DNA of 40,355 nt from Lachnotalea sp. AF33-28 (GTDB lineage: Bacteria > Bacillota > Clostridia > Lachnospirales > Lachnospiraceae). This document shows, in pieces, positions 32,723 through 40,355 of the stretch. Numbering within the stretch: position 1 is the stretch's first letter; each line of letters starts with the position of its first letter. The notes below the pieces were generated by a model. That model made no database searches. It saw only the letters and a list, made by a program, of their open reading frames with translations, and had not been told where the DNA came from. The DNA is taken from the NCBI RefSeq assembly GCF_003477885.1, contig NZ_QUEE01000024.1:1-40355 (forward strand), read 5' to 3'. A program made the position numbers and the translations under genes.

Positions 32723-34243
32723 TCACACCTTCTGGCATTTCTTAAATACCGGCAGCAGAGCATAGTACAGCTCGTCAAAGATTTCCTTATTCTTCCGGTA
32801 GCATTCCGCATTGGCGGCGTTGGGCTCCCGCACGCAGTTTATGTCCAGGAACCGGTCGATGGCGCTGAAATCTTTATAGAGCCCGGCGCCCACGCCCGCG
32901 GTGACAGCCGCGCCCATGGAACAGGCCTCTTCCAGCACGGAAGGAACCAGGACTCTGGTGCCGAAGATATCCGCCAGGATCTGCTGCCAGACAGCGCCTC
33001 TGGCACCGCCGCCCAGCACCAGGATTTCATCGATGGGAGCGGTCTTCTGCAGTATTTTCAGAATGATATCCAGATTCATGGTGATGCCTTCCATGACGCT
33101 TCGCAGGAGATCCTCTCTGGCAGTTTCTGCGCGGATGCCGAAAAATGTCCCTCTCGCGTCCGGATTCCAGCGGGGCGCCCGCTCTCCCAGCAGATAGGGG
33201 AGAAAGATCACCCCGCCCGCCCCCGGCGCGCTCTTGGCAATCTCCCGGTTCATGTGGTCATAGGGGGAAGTGCCGTCCAGCCTTGCGTCATAGCATTCCA
33301 TCCGGCAGACCGTATTTTTCAGCCAGCTGTATGAACCGCCCGCGTACTGCATGGTGCCGTTGGGCGCATACATGCCGGGTACGATATGGGCCCAGGTAAC
33401 GGTCCGCATCTGCTCATCAAAGACCGGCTGATCGGAGCAGGTCATAACCCAGGCGGAAGTACCCAGGCAGCAGTAGGTTTTGCCGGGGCTTACAGAACCG
33501 GCTCCCACGCTGGCCGCAACCCCGTCGCCTCCCCCCATCACCACAGGGGTACCTGCTGACAGTCCGGTTTTAGCCGCCGCGTCTTTTGTGACGCCGCCGG
33601 CCACGAAGGTGGAGGGCACGAGTTTTGGCAGCTTGTCATAGTCCACTCCGGCACAGGCAATGATCTCTTCCGACCAGGCAAGCCTCTGCAGGTCGAAGCA
33701 GCCGTTGCTGTTGCCGTCGGAATATTCCGTATAGAAATTGCCGGTCAGACGGTAGATGATGTAGTCCTTCGCATTTAATACCTTATAAGTGCGTTCATAG
33801 ATTTCCGGTTCGTTTTCCTTCACCCACATCAGTTTCTGTATGCCGTAGGAAGCTGTGTTGGGATGGCCGGAGATCCGGTAGTAGTCCCACTGCGTCATCT
33901 GCTCCTCTATCCTGGCCGCCTGTTTTCTGGCTCTCTGATCCGCCCAGATGATGGAGGGGCGCAGCGGGCGGCCTTCCCTGTCCACGCAGAGGCAGCCCAT
34001 CATTTGACCGCTGAAGCTTACGGCAGCGATATCGGCGGGATCTGTGTGGCAGGAGGCGAGCAGCCCTCTGGTGCTTTCGCATACCGCGTTCCACCAGTCA
34101 TCCGGGTCCTGCTCCACCCAGGTATCGTTAAAATAGTGTGTATCATAAGAGTGTACGGCACTTCCCATCAGTTTTCCTTCTGTGGAAAACAGCGTGGCTT
34201 TATCGCCTGAGGTGCCGAGATCATGCGCGAGCAAATATTTCAT
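32723..34243 (-). CDS. FGGY family sugar kinase (xylulokinase-like)
   Basis: A 506-residue kinase of the FGGY family, the usual length for xylulokinases. The N-terminal phosphate-binding motif is A-H-D-L-G-T-S-G-D-K. Other blocks are S-F-S-G-Q-M-M-G, I-I-W-A-D-Q-R-A, the catalytic Asp region G-G-G-D-G-V-A-A-S-V-G-A-G, and the C-terminal L-V-L-G-G-G-A-R nucleotide site. It phosphorylates a ketopentose or related sugar; the neighbours suggest a pectin-derived or unusual sugar, so the xylulose specificity is unproven. It is transcribed with the GntR gene, from the promoter at 35088-35116. Confidence 0.88.
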   Translation of the reverse strand: MKYLLAHDLGTSGDKATLFSTEGKLMGSAVHSYDTHYFNDTWVEQDPDDWWNAVCESTRGLLASCHTDPADIAAVSFSGQMMGCLCVDREGRPLRPSIIWADQRARKQAARIEEQMTQWDYYRISGHPNTASYGIQKLMWVKENEPEIYERTYKVLNAKDYIIYRLTGNFYTEYSDGNSNGCFDLQRLAWSEEIIACAGVDYDKLPKLVPSTFVAGGVTKDAAAKTGLSAGTPVVMGGGDGVAASVGAGSVSPGKTYCCLGTSAWVMTCSDQPVFDEQMRTVTWAHIVPGMYAPNGTMQYAGGSYSWLKNTVCRMECYDARLDGTSPYDHMNREIAKSAPGAGGVIFLPYLLGERAPRWNPDARGTFFGIRAETAREDLLRSVMEGITMNLDIILKILQKTAPIDEILVLGGGARGAVWQQILADIFGTRVLVPSVLEEACSMGAAVTAGVGAGLYKDFSAIDRFLDINCVREPNAANAECYRKNKEIFDELYYALLPVFKKCQKV

Positions 34244-34297
34244 ATACAGTTCTCCTTTTTTATTCTTTCAAAGCAACGATCCAAGCAGCGGTTCCGC

Positions 34298-35047
34298 TCA
34301 TTCAGGCACTACGGTCACTTCGAATTTGTTGCGGTCTCCTCTGTATTTCGCTTTTGAATATTCTAACGGCACCCCATTTTTTGCATATCCCACAGATGTG
34401 AAATACAAAAGCGGGCTGCCCGGTTTTACCTGTAGGCTTCGGGCGTCCGTCGCCCCCGCCGAGACAGCTTCGATGGTCCTCTGCACATAGAGGATCTTAT
34501 CGTCGGCGCTGTGGGACTGAAGCGTCTTATAGAGGGATTCGGAAGTGAAATCATGGTCCAGCAGGTAACCGCATCGGTCCTGTGGCAGATATGTCTCCAG
34601 AACCACCAGCGGAACCGCATCGGCAAAACGCCGTCTGTGCAGCAGAATGAGCGGTGCTCCTTCCTTAAGCCTTAAGGCATCCGCGGCGGGCTTGTCGGCG
34701 GATGTGACCGTCAGTTTCAGAACCTCCGTGCGCGGCGTCATGCCCAGACGCTGGATTTGATCGTTGAAAGACTCCAGCTTTTTGATAAAGTCCTGGTTGA
34801 TCTTGGGCGCGGAGACAAATGTCCCCTTGCTTTTTACCCGGTAGAGCCAGCCTTCTGTGACCAGCTCTGTGATAGCCTGGCGGATGGTAGTCCTGCTGAT
34901 GCCAAGGGCCTGACAGATTTCTGCTTCCGTAGGAATGATGCTCCCGGGCGGATAACTGCCGTTTTTGATTTCTGCAAGTATCCGTTCTTTCAGCTGAAAA
35001 TAAAGGGGAATCGGAACGGTCTTGTCTAGTGGATGGTCGAATAACAC
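34298..35047 (-). CDS. GntR family regulator with UTRA domain
   Basis: A 249-residue regulator of the HutC subfamily. The winged helix (about 15-80) reads L-K-E-R-I-L-A-E-I-K-N-G-S-Y-P-P-G, T-E-A-E-I-C-Q-A-L-G-I-S-R-T-T-I-R-Q-A and K-G-T-F-V. The rest is a UTRA ligand-binding domain ending Y-S-K-A-K-Y-R-G-D-R-N-K-F. The start is set at GTG 35047, 8 bases after GGAGG. A longer frame from GTG 35074 has no ribosome binding site, and its first bases are part of a repeated operator-like motif. It lies between the divergent kinase and GH105 operons and probably controls both. Confidence 0.9.
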   Translation of the reverse strand: MLFDHPLDKTVPIPLYFQLKERILAEIKNGSYPPGSIIPTEAEICQALGISRTTIRQAITELVTEGWLYRVKSKGTFVSAPKINQDFIKKLESFNDQIQRLGMTPRTEVLKLTVTSADKPAADALRLKEGAPLILLHRRRFADAVPLVVLETYLPQDRCGYLLDHDFTSESLYKTLQSHSADDKILYVQRTIEAVSAGATDARSLQVKPGSPLLYFTSVGYAKNGVPLEYSKAKYRGDRNKFEVTVVPE

Positions 35048-35066
35048 GTTTGGTACCTCCAGGAAT

Positions 35067-35116
35067 TTTGTCACTATATGTATCTATATCATAACATAGC
35101 GTGCGGATTTGTACAA
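35067..35116 (-). promoter_or_regulatory. Promoter and candidate operator of GntR-kinase operon
   Basis: On the minus strand: TTGTAC (35116-35111), a 17-bp spacer and TATGAT (35093-35088), then TAGTGACAAA (35076-35067) at the expected transcript start. The same 10-base motif lies at 35239-35248 in the opposite promoter. Confidence 0.7.
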
Positions 35117-35200
35117 TGACAATTATATGTGCAACATATATAATGATAAGCGATTATAGAGAGCAATATAGACAAAAACATGCATATAACGCGGATGTCA

Positions 35201-35248
35201 TTGACAAAGACCTGTCGGAAGCTTATTATATCATTATGTAGTGACAAA
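35201..35248 (+). promoter_or_regulatory. Promoter and candidate operator of GH105 operon
   Basis: TTGACA (35201-35206), a 17-bp spacer and TATTAT (35224-35229), then TAGTGACAAA (35239-35248) just after the expected transcript start. The motif is placed as in the divergent GntR promoter. Confidence 0.75.
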
Positions 35249-35270
35249 GGGATAAAGAGAGGTGAGCGGA

Positions 35271-36227
35271 TTGGATAAACTGGAATTGGCGAAGATCGCG
35301 CTGCTCGGTATGCAGCGGCAGCCCTGGGAGCAGGGGGTGGCCATGCAGGCATTTTTGGAATGCGAAGAGGACCGGATTGTGGCGGCCATGGCAAAGGAGG
35401 CGGCTTACCGGCGGATGGAGGACGGCAGGACCGCGGTCTTTGGCGGCACACATGCGGTTACGGATCCCTGTTCCAACGGGGAGGGAATTCTGTATACTTA
35501 TCGAAACACCGGTGATGAAGAGTTAAAGAAAGCTTTTGATGGACTGCTGGAATGGGCCCTTCATAAGGCTCCCAGAAATGCGGACGGCATCGTCTATCAT
35601 ATGGACAACGCATGTTCCATGTGGGTGGATTCCCTGTATATGCTGCCTCCGTTTCTTGCCTGTGCCGGTAAATATGAAGAGGCGGTGAAGCAGGTGCTGG
35701 GCTATTTTAAGCTTTTATATAATAAAGAAAAGCATCTGATGAGCCATATGTGGGATGACAGCGCAGGGGAGTTTCTGCGTAAGGATTTCTGGGGCGTGGG
35801 CAACGGATGGGCCCTGGCCGGGACGGCCAGAGTGATCGCCATGCTGCCGGAAGAGATGGAGGGTGAGCGGCGCAGGCTGACCGACATGGAGAGAGAGCTC
35901 CTGGACGGAGTCTTAAGCTGCATGCGGGAAGACGGGCTGTTTCATGATGTGCTGGACCGTCCGGATACCTTTGTGGAAACGAACTGCGGTCAGATGACCG
36001 CCTATACGATCTATCGGGGCGTTGCGGACGGCTGGCTCGGACGGGAATATCTGCAGGCAGCGGATAAGATGCGCCATGCGGCTGAATCCAAGGTGGATGC
36101 CTTCGGCAGGGTGACGGATGTCTGCGGTGCCCCCCGTTTTGACCGGCCGGGATGCGCGCCGGAAGGCAACGCGTTTTATCTGCTGATGGAGTCTGCCTGT
36201 GAAAAGCTGCAGCGCGGCGAAATGTGA
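35271..36227 (+). CDS. GH88/GH105-like unsaturated glycuronyl hydrolase
   Basis: A 318-residue alpha/alpha-barrel hydrolase. It resembles YteR/YesR enzymes, which remove the unsaturated galacturonate from rhamnogalacturonan oligosaccharides made by PL11 lyases. The family motif M-W-V-D-S-L-Y-M gives D120 as the catalytic aspartate candidate; G-N-G-W-A-L-A-G near 183 and the C-terminal P-E-G-N-A-F-Y-L-L-M are also typical. It is somewhat shorter than YteR (about 370). The TTG start at 35271 lies 5 bases after GAGGTGA; GTG at 35262 is the alternative. No signal peptide is present. First gene of the operon under GntR control. Confidence 0.87.
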   Translation: MDKLELAKIALLGMQRQPWEQGVAMQAFLECEEDRIVAAMAKEAAYRRMEDGRTAVFGGTHAVTDPCSNGEGILYTYRNTGDEELKKAFDGLLEWALHKAPRNADGIVYHMDNACSMWVDSLYMLPPFLACAGKYEEAVKQVLGYFKLLYNKEKHLMSHMWDDSAGEFLRKDFWGVGNGWALAGTARVIAMLPEEMEGERRRLTDMERELLDGVLSCMREDGLFHDVLDRPDTFVETNCGQMTAYTIYRGVADGWLGREYLQAADKMRHAAESKVDAFGRVTDVCGAPRFDRPGCAPEGNAFYLLMESACEKLQRGEM

Positions 36228-36278
36228 TGTGCGCAGTGTGATATGTAAACAGTGATGTGCGAAAAGGAGAGGCATGCT

Positions 36279-37361
36279 ATGGAGAGAAGAAATCGGATCG
36301 CCCTGCTTCAGGATGTGATGAAGCGGGAAGGTGTGGAGGCTGTTCTTGTGGAAAGCGCGGTGAACCGCCGGTATCTCACCTATGTGGATACCAGTGCAGG
36401 TGCTTTGATCGTGACAGCGGAGGATGCGGTCTTTCTGGTGGATTTCAGATATATTGAAAAGGCCAGAAAAGAATGTGTGGGCTGTGAGGTCATGCTCTGT
36501 CCGGATTTTACCGTGGGGATACAACAGTTTTTGTCCGGCAGAGGGGTACAGGAGGTACTGATTGAGCGGGAGCGCATTTCTCTGATGAGATATGAGGAGC
36601 TGACAGGGATCTGCACCGGTCAGCGCTTCAGCACAGATAAAAGCGCGGGCGCTCTGATTGAGGAACTTAGAAAAATCAAAGATCCCTATGAACTTTCCTG
36701 CTTCCGACTGGCTCAAAAGATCGGCGATGAGGCGTTCCTGCACATGCTGGACGTGATCCGTCCCGGCAGGATGGAATCAGAACTTAAGATGGAGCTGGGG
36801 ACCTATATGGTAAAGCTGGGTTCACAGAACTACGGCATGAACTTCATCACATCCTCCGGCATCAAGACTTCTCTGCCCCATGGCGGCAGCGGTGACGCAC
36901 AGGTGCAGAAGGGCGATTTTGTCATGATGGATTTCGGAGGAACAATAGACGGCTATAGCTCAGATATGACCAGAACCGTGGCGGTGGGATCTGTTACGGA
37001 CGAGCAGCGCGAGGTGTATGAGCATGTAAAACAGGCGCAGCTTAAGGCGCTGGCCGCCATAAAGCCCGGAGTTACCGGCCAGGCGGTGGATAAAACGGCC
37101 AGGGATTATATCTACGGCAAGGGCTATACCGGCTGCTTCGGCCACGGCCTCGGCCACAGTCTCGGACTGGAGATCCACGAAAATCCCCGGTGCAGCGAAA
37201 TCTGTACTGAGGTTCTGCGTCCAGGCATGATGATGACTGTGGAACCGGGCATTTATCTGGAAGGCCGATTCGGCGTCAGGATCGAGGACATGGGCGTGGT
37301 GACGGAAGACGGTTTTGACAATATGACACACAGCGATAAAGAACTGATAGTTGTGGGTTAA
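36279..37361 (+). CDS. M24 family metallopeptidase (Xaa-Pro aminopeptidase type)
   Basis: A 360-residue protein with a creatinase-like N-terminal domain and the M24 pita-bread fold. Metal ligands appear as D218 and D229 in D-F-G-G-x4-Y-S-S-D-M-T-R-T, the histidine in G-H-G-L-G-H-S-L-G-L, and glutamates in V-E-P-G-I-Y and R-I-E-D-M-G. It should be a cytoplasmic Xaa-Pro dipeptidase or aminopeptidase. The start at 36279 lies 8 bases after AAGGAGA. A peptidase inside a sugar operon is not explained by the pathway; it may be a passenger gene. Confidence 0.92.
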   Translation: MERRNRIALLQDVMKREGVEAVLVESAVNRRYLTYVDTSAGALIVTAEDAVFLVDFRYIEKARKECVGCEVMLCPDFTVGIQQFLSGRGVQEVLIERERISLMRYEELTGICTGQRFSTDKSAGALIEELRKIKDPYELSCFRLAQKIGDEAFLHMLDVIRPGRMESELKMELGTYMVKLGSQNYGMNFITSSGIKTSLPHGGSGDAQVQKGDFVMMDFGGTIDGYSSDMTRTVAVGSVTDEQREVYEHVKQAQLKALAAIKPGVTGQAVDKTARDYIYGKGYTGCFGHGLGHSLGLEIHENPRCSEICTEVLRPGMMMTVEPGIYLEGRFGVRIEDMGVVTEDGFDNMTHSDKELIVVG

Positions 37362-37422
37362 ACACAAACAGTTGAGACGGCGCAGGTGTGAAGGAAACCT
37401 GCGTAAGACCGGATAAGAGGAG

Positions 37423-37467
37423 ACACACGGAAGTGTGCGCATGCCATCAACCTGCGGTTGGAGACAT
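37423..37467 (+). repeat. Two-hairpin leader repeat, copy C
   Basis: A CACAC/GTGTG hairpin (about 37425-37438) precedes a hairpin at 37443-37465 that differs from copy A at 3 of 23 bases. It ends 22 bases before the TTG start of the dehydrogenase gene. A third hairpin, CGCAGGT/ACCTGCG (37381-37403), lies just upstream. Confidence 0.7.
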
Positions 37468-37487
37468 GAAATATGAGGAGGACTGCG

Positions 37488-38543
37488 TTGAAAACACTGA
37501 TTGTAGATAAGAACGGCGCGCTTTCGGTACGGGAGATCCCCGTGCCGGAATATGGGGAGTGCCAGGCATTAGTAAAGACGCTAAGCTGCGGCGTCTGCAA
37601 CGGGACCGATATGAAGCTGATTCACGGATCGTTTAAAAATTTTAACACCTACCCGGCGATTCTGGGACATGAAGGGGTGGGCCGTGTGGTGGAAACCGGC
37701 AGCAGGGTGAAACATCTGAAGGTGGGAGACATGGTGCTGCTTCCGTTTCTGGAGCAGGAGACCTGCGGCCTGACTCCCGGATGGGGCGCCTATTCCGAAT
37801 ACGCGGTAGTGGGGGACGCGGATGCGTATATCAGCAGTGGTATGGGACCCGGCACCCGCGAGTGGAGTGAATCCTATCTGGCCCAGACCGTCATCCGGCC
37901 GGAGGATAAGGTGGACGCGGTGGGCGCGTCCATGATCATCACCTTCAGAGAGGTCCTAAGCGCCATCCGCAGATTTGGCTTTCAGCCCAATGAGAATGTA
38001 CTGATTCTGGGCGCAGGGCCTGTGGGGCTGTGCTTTACCAGATTTGCTAAGCTTCTGGGGATGAAGACGGTGATCACCACGGATATCATGCCGGATAAGG
38101 TGGAGGCCGCAAAGCGTTTGGGAGCGGATTATGCCTTTGATACTTCCCGGTGTGACATCGAAGAGGAGGTCAGAGGGCTTTTTCCGGACGGAATCGACTA
38201 TGTGGTGGATGCGGTAGGCATCAACAGCCTGATCAACCAGGGATTAAAGCTTGTGAAGTACAACGGTAGCATGTGCTGCTATGGGATTTCTCCGCGCCTT
38301 GGGATGGAGCTTAGCTGGGCCGCGGCCCCCTACAACTGGAATCTGAAATTTGTCCAGTGGCCCAGCAAAAAAGAAGAGGGAGAGGCTCACAGCCAGATCA
38401 TGGCGTGGATCAACCAGGGAGCGTTAGATCCCATGGATTTCATCTCCCATGTGATACCGTTTGAGAACATAATGGATGCGTTCCGGCTGGTTGAAGAGAG
38501 AAGGCCGGATACGAAGAAAATCGTAATCTCCTATGAGGATTAA
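37488..38543 (+). CDS. Zinc-type medium-chain alcohol dehydrogenase
   Basis: A 351-residue NAD(P)-dependent dehydrogenase of the MDR family. Catalytic zinc ligands are C34 (S-C-G-V-C-N-G-T-D) and H61-E62 in L-G-H-E-G-V-G. The Rossmann motif is I-L-G-A-G-P-V-G-L. The four closely spaced cysteines of the structural zinc lobe are missing; that region reads F-L-E-Q-E-T-C-G-L-T-P-G-W-G-A-Y, so a subgroup lacking this zinc is likely. The TTG start at 37488 is 6 bases after GAGGAGG; an ATG at 37473 lies before the ribosome binding site. With the lactonase and aldolase it probably oxidises a sugar. Confidence 0.88.
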   Translation: MKTLIVDKNGALSVREIPVPEYGECQALVKTLSCGVCNGTDMKLIHGSFKNFNTYPAILGHEGVGRVVETGSRVKHLKVGDMVLLPFLEQETCGLTPGWGAYSEYAVVGDADAYISSGMGPGTREWSESYLAQTVIRPEDKVDAVGASMIITFREVLSAIRRFGFQPNENVLILGAGPVGLCFTRFAKLLGMKTVITTDIMPDKVEAAKRLGADYAFDTSRCDIEEEVRGLFPDGIDYVVDAVGINSLINQGLKLVKYNGSMCCYGISPRLGMELSWAAAPYNWNLKFVQWPSKKEEGEAHSQIMAWINQGALDPMDFISHVIPFENIMDAFRLVEERRPDTKKIVISYED

Positions 38544-38579
38544 CCGTAAATTCTAATTGTTAAGGAAAGGAAAATTAAG

Positions 38580-39566
38580 ATGACAGAGAGTAAATTATTC
38601 TGCGTGCTGCCCGACTATGTCTGCACGCCGGACGGTATGGCAATTGACCGGTATGGCAACCTGGTTCTGTCCTGCCCTAATTATGCCCAGGACGACCTTT
38701 CCGGCTGCGTGGTAAAGATTGATAAAGACGGTAATGTGAAGAAATGGTTCGATGTACCGGTGCATCCGGAGACGGGGGTGGCCCGCAATATGGGTATCGC
38801 CTTTGATGATGAGTGGAATGTATACCTGTGTGACAACCAGGGCTGGAGCGAACGGGAAGAACTGCTGTTTAAGGGAAGGGTGCTGAAGATAACCGTGGAC
38901 GATGACGGCAATATCTTAAAATCCGCCGTGGTGGCCGAGCACATGGAGCATCCCAACGGCATCCGCATCCGCGGCGGTTATATGTACGTTACGCAGAGCT
39001 ACCTGCATCCGGTGCACCGGGAAGACGGAAAGCTTGTGAGCTGCGTCTACCGTTTCCGCCTGGATGAAGAAAATGTGCAGATTACCAACACGCTGGAGGA
39101 CCCCAATATTTTCGCAACCTTTATCACCCATAATCCGGACTGCCAGTACGGCGCGGACGGCATTGTATTTGACAAAGAAGGAAATCTGTATGTGGGGAAT
39201 TTCGGGGACGGCGCCGTATACCGTCTGACCTTCAATGAGGATGGGAGCCTGAAGGAAAACAGGGTATTCGCACAGAACCCGAAGGAGCTTCAGAGCACCG
39301 ACGGAATGATTTTTGACGAAGAGGGAAACCTTTATATAGCGGATTTTTCCGCCAATGCCATCGCCAGGGTGAAAAAGGACGGCACTGTGGAGCGGATCGC
39401 CCAGAGCCCGGACTGCACCGGCGTGGACGGCGGCCTGGACCAGCCCGGCGAGCCCATCGTATGGAACGGGCGGATCATCGCATCCTGCTTCGATCTGGTG
39501 ACAGGCCCGGATAAGGTGAATCAGAAACATGAGATGCCGGCGACACTGGTTGCGCTGGATTTATAA
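38580..39566 (+). CDS. SMP-30/gluconolactonase family protein
   Basis: A 328-residue six-bladed beta-propeller. Repeated blade motifs such as D-G-M-A-I-D-R-Y-G-N-L, D-G-I-V-F-D-K-E-G-N-L-Y-V-G and D-G-M-I-F-D-E-E-G-N-L-Y-I-A-D are clear. This family hydrolyses sugar lactones using a divalent metal, and its position directly after a sugar dehydrogenase gene fits opening of the lactone that enzyme would form. AAGGAAAGG precedes the start. No signal peptide is present. Confidence 0.87.
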   Translation: MTESKLFCVLPDYVCTPDGMAIDRYGNLVLSCPNYAQDDLSGCVVKIDKDGNVKKWFDVPVHPETGVARNMGIAFDDEWNVYLCDNQGWSEREELLFKGRVLKITVDDDGNILKSAVVAEHMEHPNGIRIRGGYMYVTQSYLHPVHREDGKLVSCVYRFRLDEENVQITNTLEDPNIFATFITHNPDCQYGADGIVFDKEGNLYVGNFGDGAVYRLTFNEDGSLKENRVFAQNPKELQSTDGMIFDEEGNLYIADFSANAIARVKKDGTVERIAQSPDCTGVDGGLDQPGEPIVWNGRIIASCFDLVTGPDKVNQKHEMPATLVALDL

Positions 39567-39586
39567 AGAAGGGAGAATAAATAATT

Positions 39587-40270
39587 ATGGGAGTACAGAT
39601 CACACCGAAGGAACTGGCAGCTTATTTTGACCACACTCAGCTTCGCGCCTATGCGGTGCATGAGGATTTTGTAAAGCTCTGTAAAGAGAGCATGGATTAC
39701 GGATTTGCGATGGTGGCCATCAATCCGGCCCAGGTGGTGCGTTGCTGCAGGCTGCTTAAAGGCAGTGAAGTGCATGTGGGCGCAGCGGTCGGATTCCCTC
39801 TGGGGCAGACCACTGTGGAAGACAAATGCAATGAAACACAAACGGCCATCGCTAACGGTGCGGATGAGATCGACTATGTGATCAACATCACGGAGCTGAA
39901 GGAGAAAAATTATTCCTATATTGAAGAAGAAATGGCAAAGATCGTGCAGATCTGCAGGGAAAGCAATGTGATTTCCAAGGTGATTTTCGAAAACTGCTAT
40001 CTGACGGATCCGGAAAAAGAGGAGATGTGCCGCATCGCGTTAAATGTACGGCCGGATTATATCAAGACCTCCACAGGCTTCGGCACCGGAGGGGCAACCT
40101 TTGAGGATGTGGCCCTGATGAAAAGGATCGTGGGCGATCACGTGAAGGTAAAGGCTGCCGGCGGTATCCGTAACCTGGAAACCGCGCTTAAGATGATCGA
40201 TCTGGGCGTTTCGAGGATCGGTTCCACAGCCAGCGTGGCGATCGTGGAAGAGCTTAAGAAAAGCCTGTAA
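39587..40270 (+). CDS. deoC: Deoxyribose-phosphate aldolase-like class I aldolase
   Basis: A 227-residue DeoC-family aldolase. The Schiff-base lysine is K160 in D-Y-I-K-T-S-T-G-F, the second active lysine K189 in V-K-V-K-A-A-G-G, and the relay aspartate D96 in D-E-I-D-Y-V-I-N. DeoC splits 2-deoxyribose 5-phosphate to glyceraldehyde 3-phosphate and acetaldehyde. Here it is not next to nucleoside genes but ends a sugar-oxidation operon, so a different phosphorylated deoxy-sugar may be its substrate. All catalytic residues are kept. Confidence 0.92.
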   Translation: MGVQITPKELAAYFDHTQLRAYAVHEDFVKLCKESMDYGFAMVAINPAQVVRCCRLLKGSEVHVGAAVGFPLGQTTVEDKCNETQTAIANGADEIDYVINITELKEKNYSYIEEEMAKIVQICRESNVISKVIFENCYLTDPEKEEMCRIALNVRPDYIKTSTGFGTGGATFEDVALMKRIVGDHVKVKAAGGIRNLETALKMIDLGVSRIGSTASVAIVEELKKSL

Positions 40271-40288
40271 TAAATATGATTGTTGCTA

Positions 40289-40353
40289 TTTACAGTTGCC
40301 GTGGGAGTGTAAAATAAAGTGTGTAAGTTACCGGTAACCAAACTTACGCACTT
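40289..40353 (+). promoter_or_regulatory. Hairpin with palindromic core, terminator or operator
   Basis: AAGTGTGTAAGTT (40317-40329) pairs with AACTTACGCACTT (40341-40353) with one G-T pair, and GTTACCGGTAAC (40327-40338) is a perfect palindrome inside it. It could be the terminator of the deoC operon or an operator; TTTACA (40289-40294) and TAAAAT (40310-40315) upstream have only a 15-bp spacer. The window ends before a T-run could be seen. Confidence 0.45.
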
Positions 40354-40355
40354 TA

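Overview
The window looks like chromosomal DNA of a gut Lachnospiraceae-type anaerobe (Clostridia). The pointers are GC-moderate coding sequence, strong AGGAGG-type ribosome binding sites, frequent TTG/GTG starts, a minimal SufC-SufB iron-sulfur pair, a LytTR/DUF3021 pair, a CD3324-family regulator, and many cytoplasmic glycan-degrading enzymes with intracellular regulators. No rRNA, tRNA, CRISPR array or complete insertion sequence was seen. The genus call is inference.

Layout. 1-1310: a small serine recombinase and a hypothetical protein; a 14-bp inverted repeat lies between them. 1394-4834: a GH42 beta-galactosidase converging on a FAD/Rieske oxidoreductase. 4900-5046: a 147-bp three-hairpin element with 15-bp terminal inverted repeats, upstream of the lrgAB promoter. 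5166-8034: lrgA-lrgB and sufC-sufB. 8184-10646 (minus): ECF sigma factor, membrane anti-sigma candidate, DUF4349 lipoprotein. 10909-15629: an RND-type exporter with a long coiled-coil insert and its TetR regulator, with a palindromic operator beside the promoter. 15676-17151: a beta-lactamase-fold serine hydrolase. 17153-23247: a promoter/operator region, two overlapping paralogous proteins that look like an unassigned intracellular polysaccharide lyase family, and a LacI regulator. 23337-25833 (minus): CD3324-family regulator, DUF1062 protein, MATE transporter. 25949-28489: YggS, a HAD phosphatase, and a LytTR/DUF3021 regulatory pair. 28497-29699 (minus): an RlmI-like rRNA methyltransferase. 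29883-32663: PL11 rhamnogalacturonan lyase and a TIGR04076 protein. 32723-40270: a FGGY sugar kinase and GntR regulator divergent from a GH105-like hydrolase, M24 peptidase, alcohol dehydrogenase, SMP-30 lactonase and DeoC-like aldolase.

How it works together. Much of the window is a glycan-use region: GH42, PL11 and GH105 fit breakdown of pectic rhamnogalacturonan-I fragments inside the cell. The kinase, dehydrogenase, lactonase and aldolase under one GntR regulator suggest an unassigned sugar or sugar-acid route ending in an aldol cleavage.

The least ordinary features are: (1) the tandem putative lyases, (2) a dispersed two-hairpin repeat found three times, each in the same sense just upstream of a start codon (9231-9281, 28010-28057, 37423-37467), (3) the 147-bp multi-hairpin element, and (4) a matched pair of candidate GntR sites placed symmetrically at the two divergent promoters.
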